Of a DNA stretch of 64,000 nucleotides, positions 8,271 through 17,090 are shown piece after piece. Positions within the stretch are counted from its first letter, which is position 1; each line of letters opens with the position of its first letter. The DNA comes from a bacterium (GTDB lineage Bacteria > Bacteroidota > Bacteroidia > B-17B0 > Aurantibacillaceae), in assembly GCA_029945625.1 (NCBI GenBank), contig JAQSCW010000026.1, positions 62,001 to 126,000 on the forward strand, written 5' to 3'. Position numbers and translations under genes: made by a program. Below the pieces are notes generated by a model. It was not told where the DNA came from. It searched no databases and worked only from the letters and a program-made list of their open reading frames with translations.

Positions 8271-8939
8271 TTACAGTGTGGTCTCTGAACTGTCCTTTTT
8301 TAAATATTTGTTAATGGCGTGGTGACCCAGATAAATGAAGGGGATGAGGCACCAGGCAACCAATAGTTTAAAGGAATAGCCCCAGGTGGCGTTTCTGATA
8401 AATTCATCGAAGGCCCATTTGCCGGGAAGTACAAAAGCAATGAACTGCACCACAAACGTATCGATGAGCTGGCTCACCACGGTGCTACCTGTTGCACGGA
8501 GCCAAATCATGCGTGAGCCCGTCCGTTGCCGAAATAACCAAAACACATACACATCTACCAACTGGGAAATTAAAAATGCTACAATACTCCCTACAATGAT
8601 CCATTGGCTTTGACCAAAAACAGTTTTAAATGTTTGATCGTTTACCGGACTGAAAGCCACGGCCGGTATATGCAGCGCTACCGAAATGAGCAAGAATGTG
8701 TAGGCAATCAACCCCACCGTGATATAGGTTAACTTACGAACGCCCGCTTTACCATAATGCTCGTTGATAAGATCGGTTAAAATAAAAACAACCGGCCATA
8801 AAATTATACCCAGACTTTGTGTGAATAAACCAAAAAACTGAACCAGCTTGCCACCAATGAGTTCGGCAACAATGGCATTAGTTATAAAAAATCCGGCCAA
8901 AACAAGAAATACAATATCTTTTCGTTTATTGAAATCCAT
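8271..8939 (-). CDS. yhhQ: Queuosine precursor transporter, YhhQ family
   Basis: About 222 residues and six membrane helices, with the family's typical KLVQFFGLFTQSLGIILWPVVFILTDLINE, VAFLISQLVDVYVFW and STVVSQLIDTFVVQFIAF segments. YhhQ proteins import queuosine precursors (preQ0/preQ1 or queuine) for tRNA modification. This fits the tgt gene further along in the window, so precursor salvage is plausible. The frame is open upstream to 8990, which would overlap crcB by 46 bases; ATG at 8939 (MDFNKRKDIVF) avoids this and matches the family start. Confidence 0.9.
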   Translation of the reverse strand: MDFNKRKDIVFLVLAGFFITNAIVAELIGGKLVQFFGLFTQSLGIILWPVVFILTDLINEHYGKAGVRKLTYITVGLIAYTFLLISVALHIPAVAFSPVNDQTFKTVFGQSQWIIVGSIVAFLISQLVDVYVFWLFRQRTGSRMIWLRATGSTVVSQLIDTFVVQFIAFVLPGKWAFDEFIRNATWGYSFKLLVAWCLIPFIYLGHHAINKYLKKDSSETTL

Positions 8940-8944
8940 AGTTC

Positions 8945-9310
8945 TTATTTTCCGGGAGTAAGGTAAAAAAGATAAAAGATAATTAAACACAAGGACACAC
9001 TTACTATAATATTGAGTGCCGCGGCGAGAAAAAGTTGCTCTTTGAACAATAAAAAGGTCTCGTATCCAAATGATGAAAAGGTGCTAAGTCCCCCGCAGAA
9101 TCCCACCAACAGGAGGAGTCGCAGGGGAGTGTGAAGATTTTCTTTACTTTGGAGCAACCACAGGGTGAGGCCAAATAGTAAACACGCCAAAACATTTGAA
9201 ATGAGGGTAGCCAGGGGAAGAGAAGGGATGACCTTTTGAAACGAGATGCCGATCATATAGCGCAGCAAACTCCCCAAACCTCCTCCTAAAAATACAAGCA
9301 AATAACTCAT
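8945..9310 (-). CDS. crcB: Fluoride channel CrcB/Fluc
   Basis: A 121-residue four-helix protein of the dual-topology fluoride exporter family. Family signatures are GGGLGSLLRYMIG at the N terminus and GFCGGLSTFSSFGYE in the third helix, which holds the TxSSF-type sequence lining the pore and the central Na+ site region. It exports F- from the cytoplasm. The gene follows the OmpA-family gene by 11 bases and precedes yhhQ by 5. There is no room for a fluoride riboswitch directly ahead of it. Confidence 0.95.
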   Translation of the reverse strand: MSYLLVFLGGGLGSLLRYMIGISFQKVIPSLPLATLISNVLACLLFGLTLWLLQSKENLHTPLRLLLLVGFCGGLSTFSSFGYETFLLFKEQLFLAAALNIIVSVSLCLIIFYLFYLTPGK

Positions 9311-9321
9311 CAGTTTTGTAT

Positions 9322-11391
9322 TTATTTTTTTGACATTACAATAAATTCTACACGACGATTCAGCTGATGCTCCGTCTCATCACAAGCCTTACCGGATCCA
9401 CAATCGTTTAAAAGATTGGAGGAACCTTTGCCTGATGCAACCCTAATTTGATCGGGAGAAGTTCCGTGTTTTAGGAGGTAGTCCTTCACCGCCTTTGCTC
9501 TGTGGGCCGAGACTTTTTCATTCGCTGCCTTAGTTCCTCGGGAATCAGTATAGCCATTTACGTGCAAACAAAGTTGGGGAAATTTTTTCATCACGCTGAT
9601 GTTTGTATTCAGAATCTCATACGCATCCCGGCGCAAGGTACTTTTATTAAAGTCGAACAGAATATGGTTAGTATTAAATCCAATACTAGCTAATTGTTGG
9701 GCAGTTAAAATACCGGTAAATAACAATTCCGACTGTGCTGAAGAGGATTTATCGGTTGTAAGCGTGTTGGTTGCCACAGCAGTTGTTGTTTCATTTTGTA
9801 CAAGCTGTAAGGGAATTGTTTTTTCAAGTTTATTTTCGATGATACTGCAGGAAACGATCGGGCTCAAACAAGTGTCACACCAGGCTATAATTTTGGACGA
9901 CACATAATAGTGCCCCGTCTTTTTATAATCATTCTCAAATACCTCGCCGCCCGATATTAGTGCTAAGTTGTCCACCTGCCAAGTGCTGCTAATAATTTTA
10001 TAATTGTTTGGGTAAGTCGTCTTGATTTTGTTCTTATAATCGGCAGTATCTGCATCCTCAATGGAAAATGAAATTTGCGCCGAGGCTGCAGGAGGACACT
10101 CTTTGTTTATTTTGTCAAGGTAAATTAATTTGTAAATGTCCATGTCTCCATACCCTCCATTTCTACCTGATGAAAAATAGCCAACACTAGTGAGACTGTC
10201 GAGCACCAAAAAAATATCATGACCCGGAGAATTAATAGGTTGGCCCAGATTTTCGGGAGTGCTCCATTTTTCCTCACTCAATGTGCTTTTGTAAATATCG
10301 TAATTTCCAAATCCCTCATGTCCTTCACTGGCAAAGTAAAGGGTGCCATCGTTTGCTAGAAAAGGGGCGTCTTCATTGAAAGAAGTGTTAATGGGTGTTC
10401 CCAGATTTTTTGGAGTACCCCACGTTCCGTTGCTCGTTTTTTGAGACACATAAATGTCGTTTCCGCCTAGTCCGCCCGGAGCTTCGCTGGTGAAATACAA
10501 GGTTTTTCCGTCGCGGGCAAGAAATGCATGATTTTGGTAATAATCAAAATGGTTGAACTTAACTTCGCCGGGATTAGCAGTAGGGCGCTGATCAAGATCA
10601 ATCTCAAAAAGTTTCCCTTCCTTAAACGAAAAAAGTTTTTTACCATCCTGACTAATCGACACAACCGATTGGTGTTGATTTTTGAATTTAGAATCTGCAA
10701 ACTTATCGGGGAGGGTATACCTTCGCACATTACTGAAATGAGTTGCATTAATGGTCGCCATGTACATACTTTCGAAGTACTTGCCGTCCATCTCATTTAA
10801 TTCTTCTTTTTTTGAATCTTTGCGTTTTGAGGTGAAGATCAACTCATTTTGTCCCGATAAAACAGGCACGTATTCAGGCATATCGGAATTAATGGTTTTG
10901 CCGCAATTTACTAGGTAGATATTTTGGTCAGAGGTGCGGTTCTTATTCGTACGGGCGTATTCGCAATCTTCTTTTCGTTTGTTGAGGTCTTTTTGAAAAT
11001 CGGTTTCTTTTTCGAGGTCCACCACATCTTTTAAACGACCGTAAAACGAAAGTGCTTTATCGTAGTTGCCATCGTGATGATAACATTTGGCGAGGGCAAA
11101 CAGAAGATCGTAGGATGAGTCGCGGACCGTTGTTTTGTAAGCCTTTTCGAGATAGGGCAATGCGCTTGTATAATTATCGAGCAGCTCCGACAGCATGAGC
11201 CCCATACCTAAATTGGCATTACGGTTTTCAGGAGCCTTTGCCAGCGCCTTGAGGTAGTAAATCTTGGCATCTTTTATATTACCATTTTCCACGCACCGGT
11301 CGGCCTTTTTTAGGTAACCATCTACTTGTGAAAAAGAAGGGCCAATTACAAGAAAGAAAACCGGCAAAAGGTATGAAAGTTTAGTTTTCAC
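9322..11391 (-). CDS. PorE-like TPR / beta-propeller / OmpA-domain outer-membrane protein
   Basis: A 689-residue secreted protein with signal peptide ending SFSQ. Domains in order: TPR repeats (about 25-140); PD40-type propeller blades (about 160-430) with FTSEAPGGLGGNDIYVS, YFASEGHEGFGNYDIYKS and YFSSGRNGGYGDMDIYKL; a beta-sandwich-like segment (about 440-545); and a C-terminal OmpA peptidoglycan-binding domain (about 570-689) with NGYTDSRGTKAANEKVS and a final NRRVEF. This is the order known for PorE of the T9SS, although PorE is a lipoprotein and no lipobox cysteine is seen here. It likely anchors an outer-membrane complex to peptidoglycan. Bacteroidota carry several such paralogues, so T9SS membership is unproven. 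Confidence 0.82.
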   Translation of the reverse strand: MKTKLSYLLPVFFLVIGPSFSQVDGYLKKADRCVENGNIKDAKIYYLKALAKAPENRNANLGMGLMLSELLDNYTSALPYLEKAYKTTVRDSSYDLLFALAKCYHHDGNYDKALSFYGRLKDVVDLEKETDFQKDLNKRKEDCEYARTNKNRTSDQNIYLVNCGKTINSDMPEYVPVLSGQNELIFTSKRKDSKKEELNEMDGKYFESMYMATINATHFSNVRRYTLPDKFADSKFKNQHQSVVSISQDGKKLFSFKEGKLFEIDLDQRPTANPGEVKFNHFDYYQNHAFLARDGKTLYFTSEAPGGLGGNDIYVSQKTSNGTWGTPKNLGTPINTSFNEDAPFLANDGTLYFASEGHEGFGNYDIYKSTLSEEKWSTPENLGQPINSPGHDIFLVLDSLTSVGYFSSGRNGGYGDMDIYKLIYLDKINKECPPAASAQISFSIEDADTADYKNKIKTTYPNNYKIISSTWQVDNLALISGGEVFENDYKKTGHYYVSSKIIAWCDTCLSPIVSCSIIENKLEKTIPLQLVQNETTTAVATNTLTTDKSSSAQSELLFTGILTAQQLASIGFNTNHILFDFNKSTLRRDAYEILNTNISVMKKFPQLCLHVNGYTDSRGTKAANEKVSAHRAKAVKDYLLKHGTSPDQIRVASGKGSSNLLNDCGSGKACDETEHQLNRRVEFIVMSKK

Positions 11392-11450
11392 TCAGCCTAA
11401 GGTAAGCATATACGCAGGTTCCCGCAAACGCATCCGTTAACAGGTTGTTG

Positions 11451-11480
11451 TTGAATATTTTATTTGAACTCCTAAATTTG
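11451..11480 (+). promoter_or_regulatory. Bacteroidota-type promoter for the M17 aminopeptidase gene
   Basis: TTG at 11451-11453 is followed 19 bases later by TAAATTTG at 11473-11480, an exact TAnnTTTG -7 box with standard spacing. The aminopeptidase ATG is at 11505, giving a short leader of about 20 bases. It is the best promoter match I found in the window. Confidence 0.6.
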
Positions 11481-11504
11481 TATCTTCGTCGATATCCTTA
11501 AATC

Positions 11505-12953
11505 ATGACACCAATACTCCTTAACAATAAGGTCACTGAACCTTCGCACATTTTGGTACTCACCGAAAAATTCAGGAACGAATTTAACCTGCCCGAGAAA
11601 GTAACCGATTATTTTGAGGCACAGTTCAAAAAGGATGAAGCTGCGGGGACTAAAGGTAAAAAGGGAACTTTGTCTTATAATTACATTGGCAAAACTATTT
11701 TGATTGTGTTTGTTGACAAAAGTAGTGACAAGAATAAATTGCACGAACAGCTCCGAAAGCACGGGGCGGCTATGGCAGATGCCGTGAACCATCAGAAGGG
11801 AAAAGAAATTTACATTTACAATCAAACGCGATCACCAAATTTATCGTTGTATGTTGCGGAGGGAATTGCCCTTGCTAACTACCAGTTTATCAGACATCAA
11901 TCAAAGTCGGTTGCAAAACAAAACTCGTTGCAAACGGTAATTCTTGCGAATACAAAAATAAATGCCGCCGAAGTACATGCGTTGAATTGTGTGTGCGAAG
12001 CCACCTATAAGGCAAGGGATTTGGTAAATGAACCTGTAAATGTTTTGAATGCGAAGGCGCTTGCCGGCGCTTTTGTGCAAATGGGAAAAGAGGCGGGCTT
12101 CCGGGTGGAGGTGTTGAATAAGGAGAAGATCAAGAAACTAAAGATGGGAGGTTTGCTGGCGGTAAATGCGGGGAGTGTTGATGAGCCAAGTTTCACTGTG
12201 ATGGAATACAAACCCAGAGGCGCCAAAAACAAGAAGCCTTATGTGTTGGTGGGAAAAGGTGTGGTGTATGATACAGGAGGACTGAGTTTAAAGCCTACCC
12301 CTAACAGCATGGATTTAATGAAATGTGACATGGCCGGTGGTGCCGCCGTTGGCGCTGCTTTATATGCCATTGCAAAAGCCAACTTAAAAGTGCATGTTAT
12401 AGGATTAGTGCCTGCCACCGATAATCGTCCGGGTTTTAATGCATTTGCGCCCGGTGATATTATTACCATGATGGATGGCAGCACTGTGGAAATGCTGAAT
12501 TCGGATGCCGAAGGTCGCATGATTCTTGCCGATGCGCTGCATTATGCCAAACGTTTTGCGCCAGAACTCACTATCGACATAGCAACCCTTACCGGCGCTG
12601 CTGCTGCGGCTATTGGTTCCTCTGGTATTGTTGGAATGGGAAATGCATCTGCAAAACAGAAGCAGGCCCTCCACAAAAGTTCTTTCCATGTACATGAGCG
12701 CATAGCCGAATTTCCTTTTTGGGAAGATTACGATGAACTTTTGAAAAGTGATATTGCCGATCAAAAGAATCTGGGGGGACCTTATGCCGGGGCTATCACG
12801 GCAGGTAGGTTTTTGGTAAAATATACCAACTATCCCTATTATCATTTGGACATTGCGGGGCCGGCCTTTCTCACCACGAAAGACAGCTATAGGGGCAAAG
12901 GTGGTACTGGTGTTGGCGTGCGTTTATTTTTTGATTTAATCAGTAATTTATAA
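11505..12953 (+). CDS. Leucyl aminopeptidase, M17 family
   Basis: A 482-residue di-zinc aminopeptidase that removes N-terminal residues from peptides in the cytoplasm. Metal-site and catalytic motifs are present: GKGVVYDTGGLSLKP (Lys and Asp), MKCDMAGGAAVGAA, and NSDAEGRMILADAL near residue 332 (family NTDAEGRL), followed by DIATLTGAA. The N-terminal domain is the usual variable region. It is followed after one base by the next gene, so cotranscription is very likely. Confidence 0.95.
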   Translation: MTPILLNNKVTEPSHILVLTEKFRNEFNLPEKVTDYFEAQFKKDEAAGTKGKKGTLSYNYIGKTILIVFVDKSSDKNKLHEQLRKHGAAMADAVNHQKGKEIYIYNQTRSPNLSLYVAEGIALANYQFIRHQSKSVAKQNSLQTVILANTKINAAEVHALNCVCEATYKARDLVNEPVNVLNAKALAGAFVQMGKEAGFRVEVLNKEKIKKLKMGGLLAVNAGSVDEPSFTVMEYKPRGAKNKKPYVLVGKGVVYDTGGLSLKPTPNSMDLMKCDMAGGAAVGAALYAIAKANLKVHVIGLVPATDNRPGFNAFAPGDIITMMDGSTVEMLNSDAEGRMILADALHYAKRFAPELTIDIATLTGAAAAAIGSSGIVGMGNASAKQKQALHKSSFHVHERIAEFPFWEDYDELLKSDIADQKNLGGPYAGAITAGRFLVKYTNYPYYHLDIAGPAFLTTKDSYRGKGGTGVGVRLFFDLISNL

Positions 12954-12954
12954 T

Positions 12955-14076
12955 ATGAATCTGCGATCCATACGTTGGATTATACTTTTGTTTCTGCCGG
13001 GTGTTCAATTTGCTCAGGAAGGGATGCACAGCTTGCTGGTTGCCCATGCGGTAAATGCCGAAGGATCGAAAGCCAATTTCAGACAGACAATTTATTCCTA
13101 TCATTTTTTAAATGGCACGTATACCGGGCGTGATGAAATAATGAGTTTTGACGGCAAGAAGAATGGAAGAGATTATGTGCGCACGGATAAGGGCGACAAC
13201 TTCCTTTATAAAGATCGCTATGTGATAACGGGCATTGGAAACATCATCGATATTGTAGATAAAAAAGTGTTGTTTGATGGAAAAGCAAATTTGGTAAAAA
13301 TAAGCAACGACAGCGTCATCTATTACACGAACGATGCGTTTAAGGGGAAGTTTTATTCGGTGTATAATTTTAAGACGCATACGTATTCAGAAGTCACCAA
13401 CCTTTTGTTTAAGGCAAAAACGGGAAAGGAAGTTGAATTTGATAAAACCGTGACACCATTCAAAATAAATTATTACCCTCAGGGCAAACCCAATGTGGAA
13501 TTGATTCAGGACGCAGGTTTTGGCCCATTGCGCAGAAGCGACAGCAAATACACCGCCGATCCGCCCGTTTTTTGGCTCAACGACAGTTTGTTTGTGTATG
13601 TAAATTTTAATAAAGCAAACACGGAGGCGGCTTTTTACCAAGTTAATATTGAAACGCACCTTTTTAATTTGCTGGGCACATCAACTATCATTCCCGATAC
13701 CCGGGGAGCTTCCTTAAAGAGATTGAGTAGTAATGAATTGGTGATGAATTATGGGTATATGGATGTGATAGTTAATCTTGAAAAAAAGACGATCACAATT
13801 CCTCTCGAATCCAAAGCGGTGAATGGCTTTAGTTATCTTTACAAGGCGGGACCAAAAGGCAGAGTGATTCTATATCATGGAAAGGAAATTGGTCAGTTCT
13901 TTTTTAATTCAGGAAATTTTGCCTGCGCCGAGAATTGTGTGGGACTGGTGAAAGAACTGATTGTTGGTGAAGAAAGCTATCAGCAGGGACTGAAAATTTG
14001 GATTAAATCAAAGAATACCTGGCTTAACGTGGATGCTGAAGAAGTGCTGTCCTTTATTGGATGGGTGAACTGGTAA
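12955..14076 (+). CDS. Secreted protein of unknown function
   Basis: A 373-residue protein with a clear Sec signal peptide (SIRWIILLFLPGVQFAQ). The rest is beta-rich with aromatic and Asn/Asp-rich strands (DSVIYYTNDAFKGKFYSVYNF, PPVFWLNDSLFVYVNF) that look propeller-like, but I see no recognised motif. It ends with residues VNW and no T9SS sorting domain, so a periplasmic location is likely. It starts one base after the M17 aminopeptidase stop. The following small gene starts within its last codons. Confidence 0.6.
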   Translation: MNLRSIRWIILLFLPGVQFAQEGMHSLLVAHAVNAEGSKANFRQTIYSYHFLNGTYTGRDEIMSFDGKKNGRDYVRTDKGDNFLYKDRYVITGIGNIIDIVDKKVLFDGKANLVKISNDSVIYYTNDAFKGKFYSVYNFKTHTYSEVTNLLFKAKTGKEVEFDKTVTPFKINYYPQGKPNVELIQDAGFGPLRRSDSKYTADPPVFWLNDSLFVYVNFNKANTEAAFYQVNIETHLFNLLGTSTIIPDTRGASLKRLSSNELVMNYGYMDVIVNLEKKTITIPLESKAVNGFSYLYKAGPKGRVILYHGKEIGQFFFNSGNFACAENCVGLVKELIVGEESYQQGLKIWIKSKNTWLNVDAEEVLSFIGWVNW

Positions 14077-14318
14077 AAAGGATGAAGGAAAAGAAGGCTG
14101 ATAGTAATGCAAAAGAGTGCGCGCGATGTGGTGGTGTAATTACCTGTAATTCGGCTAATGTTGAAGCCTGTGAATGTAGTAAAGTGCCGTTGTCAACTCA
14201 GGAGTTTCGTTTTATCAGTTCGAAGTATACAATTTGTGTTTGCAATTCGTGTTTGATAGATCTGAAGAATGAATTTGCCCTGGAGTTCAGAAAGAAGCAT
14301 CCGGGAATCACAAAATGA
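14061..14318 (+). CDS. Cysteine-rich CWC-family small protein
   Basis: Up to 85 residues. The core is CARCGGVITCNSANVEAC-x-C ... ICVCNSCLIDLK, with eight to nine cysteines arranged like the cysteine-rich CWC family, probably binding zinc. The role is unknown. The longest start (14061) overlaps the previous gene by 16 bases; ATG at 14082, just after that gene's stop, is equally possible and would remove seven residues. Third gene of a run with the aminopeptidase. Confidence 0.75.
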   Translation: MGELVKRMKEKKADSNAKECARCGGVITCNSANVEACECSKVPLSTQEFRFISSKYTICVCNSCLIDLKNEFALEFRKKHPGITK

Positions 14319-14330
14319 GGAAATCCTCAT
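14315..14330. repeat. Short palindrome at end of CWC gene
   Basis: ATGAGGA and TCCTCAT are separated by two A residues and overlap the TGA stop of the CWC-family gene. There is no T-run, so a terminator role is doubtful. Confidence 0.3.
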
Positions 14331-14454
14331 CATCTGCGCTTTCCAAAAAGGAGCAGGTCAATCATTTACTATTTTTTCCTCGTCACGTAGACTCGGTAAT
14401 GAAGGGGTATAGTGGACATGTTGAGAGGTTTACCCACCCAATACGGCAAGCATA

Positions 14455-15969
14455 TTATTGTTGAAGTTTGTATATAAAGGTGGTCTGATTGCTATTAAGC
14501 GGATTCAGCCAAAAGAGCGTCTTATCAATAAAACTGGGTTGAATGGTGGTTTCATAACGCACTCCCGGAAAATAATAGCGCACCGAATCCAAACGAGCTT
14601 CTAAATTCTCAGCCTCCCAAAAAATAACATAGCGGGGCTGTTCGGCGGCGGGTTGCGATTTGTAGAAGTTGACCAGTTCTTTGAGGGGAGTTTCTTTCGT
14701 AACGCCTCTCATACCAACCCACTTACCATAATAAAATAAAGGAGGCATCATAAAGTTGTTGTGGTTGCTATCTTCAATTAAAAAGGACCCTTTATCGTGT
14801 TTCTTATAAAGATAATACATGGCTTCCACCCGATGTCGCTTGCTGTATGACACCGTGAGAACGGGAAGGAGAATAAGATTAAGGGCAATGACAAAGATCT
14901 TGCAGAATCGGAGAAGTGGCCGATTGATCTTGCTTTGGTACTTTTCAAAGAGCATAAACATGCCAACGGTGCCTGAAATGATGATGAGGGGGATCACTGT
15001 CATTACGAAGCGCTCTTGTTTGTTGGGAAAATAGAAGTGAAATAATAAATAAAAAAATACGGGCCAGAATATCAGTGCCGTTTTTTTCCAACTATAAAAA
15101 TAGCCGGCGAACAAGACGATGCTTAAAGGAGGTATCAACAAACCAAAAATAAGGTCAAGGTACATGTGCCAATTATCTGTGCCATATTGATCGGAGTTGT
15201 CGAGATTATACTGCACATAAGTTTGAAACTCGGCAAAAGGTCGTTTCCAGATCATCATATCTATACCGCCCTGAATGAGAACGATTCCGGCCAGATAGGT
15301 GATGCCAAAAAGCAGTAGGTGTTTGAAAGATGTTCTACGAACGAGCAACGCAAGCACAACCCCGGCACCAAGAAAAATTGTTTGAAAACGAATTGAAAAC
15401 GCAATGCCCAGCCACAAGCCTCCCAAGAAAAAGTGTCGCCAACCAAGATTTTCTTTGCCCAATTCATAAATTGACATGAGAATCAGCGGCACACATACAA
15501 ACTCAACCAAATTTCTCACGCTGATAAAGGGCATAAACCAGAAAAAAGTAAGGAAAATGCCTACGTACCAGGCAGTTTTTTGGGAAGCATATTGTTCGGT
15601 GATCTTGTATCCGTACTTAATAATAAGCAATGACCAACAGGCATGAAGGAAGCGCACCACGTACATTTTTGTTTGCGGGTTCACCACGCCAAGTGAGGTT
15701 AAGAATTTAAACAGGAAGTAATGGATACCTGTGTAGAACAATGAATGTCCTGAGGGTGTTCTGTCGGGGGCGGCAGCAGAAGGCAACCAATCGTTGTAGT
15801 CATATCCGTCTACCCAACTTTGTGAGGCCTCAATGATGAGAAAATGATCATCGTGCCAGCCAAAGCCTTTACTAAAAAAGACGGAAAACAGTCGAAGGAA
15901 AAACCCGATCCACAATAATTGCTGCAGCGGGGTATAGTTGGAGCGAAAGGTTTGAATAAATTGTTTCAC
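14455..15969 (-). CDS. ALG9/PIG-B-like (GT22) membrane glycosyltransferase
   Basis: A 504-residue GT-C-type membrane enzyme with about eleven helices. The first luminal/periplasmic loop carries GFGWHDDHFLIIEASQSW (the acidic catalytic motif, H-D-D-H in place of eukaryotic H-P-D-E) and the later FPNKQERFVMTVIPLI matches the GT22 motif HKE-x-RF. Family members use a polyprenyl-phosphate sugar, in eukaryotes dolichol-P-mannose. The acceptor here is unknown; lipid- or surface-glycan assembly at the inner membrane is likely. It overlaps the LptF/G permease gene by four bases. Confidence 0.78.
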   Translation of the reverse strand: MKQFIQTFRSNYTPLQQLLWIGFFLRLFSVFFSKGFGWHDDHFLIIEASQSWVDGYDYNDWLPSAAAPDRTPSGHSLFYTGIHYFLFKFLTSLGVVNPQTKMYVVRFLHACWSLLIIKYGYKITEQYASQKTAWYVGIFLTFFWFMPFISVRNLVEFVCVPLILMSIYELGKENLGWRHFFLGGLWLGIAFSIRFQTIFLGAGVVLALLVRRTSFKHLLLFGITYLAGIVLIQGGIDMMIWKRPFAEFQTYVQYNLDNSDQYGTDNWHMYLDLIFGLLIPPLSIVLFAGYFYSWKKTALIFWPVFFYLLFHFYFPNKQERFVMTVIPLIIISGTVGMFMLFEKYQSKINRPLLRFCKIFVIALNLILLPVLTVSYSKRHRVEAMYYLYKKHDKGSFLIEDSNHNNFMMPPLFYYGKWVGMRGVTKETPLKELVNFYKSQPAAEQPRYVIFWEAENLEARLDSVRYYFPGVRYETTIQPSFIDKTLFWLNPLNSNQTTFIYKLQQ

Positions 15970-17084
15970 TTTTGAGCAGTTTTATACAGGTAAAGAGCAA
16001 CAAAGGAAAAAATAATATTTGGTGTCCAAACTCCCAAAAACGGAGAGGTAAATCCTGTGGTGGCAATTGTTGTAAAAATGTACATGAGCATGATGTAAAT
16101 GCAACTCAAAAACAAACCGAGCGCGATCTGCAGGCCAACACCACCGCGCACTTTTCGCGACGACACGCATACGCCAATAATGGTAAGTATAAAGGTGGCG
16201 AACGGAAATGATGAACGTTTGTATTGTTCCACTTCATACAGTTCAATGCGGTTCGATCCTTTTAACTTTTCTCGAATAATGTATTCGCGCAATTCAAAAT
16301 AGGTCTTTGTTTCAATTTTGCTCTCATCGCGCCACATATCAATTGGTGAAAAAGCCAATTTCACTTTCTTGGAAGGTAAATAGGAATTGATTTGTTTGTA
16401 AATGGGTTTAGTATTGGTGAGGGTATCCAATCGGTCTTGCGCAATTATTCGCCGCTCTTTCACATTCGTGAGGATCCATTCTGAACTCAAACTGTCCCAC
16501 TTCATATTATCGGCACTCAGAAAGTAGGTTTGTTTGTTATTTACCACGTCTTCCAAACTCATTTTATAACCGGTATTTATTTTATTGTCGTAACTCTCAA
16601 TATATAGCACGCGATTAGTACCTATCTTCTTGTGCATATTGTGTTCGTCGTTATTGTAGTTTTTATTGATCCATTTATCTTCAAAACCAATCTTTACTTT
16701 GAAGGCCTTGGGCAATACAAAATGATTAAACACAAGCGAACTCAGGGAGAGAAATCCTGCGGCAATGATGTAGGGGCGAAGGATGCGCTTAAAGCTGGTG
16801 CCACTGCATAAGATCGCAATAAATTCGCTTTGATGCGCCATTTTGGATGTAAAGAAGATCACAGAAATAAAGATGAAGAGGGGGCTAAACATATTTCCGT
16901 AGTAGGGAATATACATTAGGTAATAGTCGAATACAATTTCCCTGAAGGGAATATCATTGGTGCTGAAGGTGGGCAGCTTGTCTTTAATGTCAAAAACGAT
17001 AAAGATCATCAAGATGAGCGTGATGGAAAAGAAGAAGGTACTGAGAAACTTCTTTATAATGTATCGGTCTAATTTTTTGAGCAT
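15966..17084 (-). CDS. LptF/LptG-family lipopolysaccharide export permease
   Basis: About 372 residues: two N-terminal helices (KLDRYIIKKFLSTFFFSITLILMIFIVF typical of YjgP/YjgQ), a third helix before a periplasmic beta-jellyroll (about 135-265), and three C-terminal helices. These subunits pair with LptB and pass LPS to the periplasmic bridge. ATG at 17084 is preferred; an in-frame TTG lies at 17090. It is preceded by tgt with a few bases' gap and overlaps the GT22 gene, so export and glycan assembly may be linked. F versus G cannot be told with certainty. Confidence 0.88.
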   Translation of the reverse strand: MLKKLDRYIIKKFLSTFFFSITLILMIFIVFDIKDKLPTFSTNDIPFREIVFDYYLMYIPYYGNMFSPLFIFISVIFFTSKMAHQSEFIAILCSGTSFKRILRPYIIAAGFLSLSSLVFNHFVLPKAFKVKIGFEDKWINKNYNNDEHNMHKKIGTNRVLYIESYDNKINTGYKMSLEDVVNNKQTYFLSADNMKWDSLSSEWILTNVKERRIIAQDRLDTLTNTKPIYKQINSYLPSKKVKLAFSPIDMWRDESKIETKTYFELREYIIREKLKGSNRIELYEVEQYKRSSFPFATFILTIIGVCVSSRKVRGGVGLQIALGLFLSCIYIMLMYIFTTIATTGFTSPFLGVWTPNIIFSFVALYLYKTAQK

Positions 17085-17090
17085 GGCCAA

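Noticed and set aside
8940-9320. Fluoride riboswitch ahead of crcB
   Set aside because: Only 11 bases separate crcB from the upstream gene and no riboswitch-like sequence is present.
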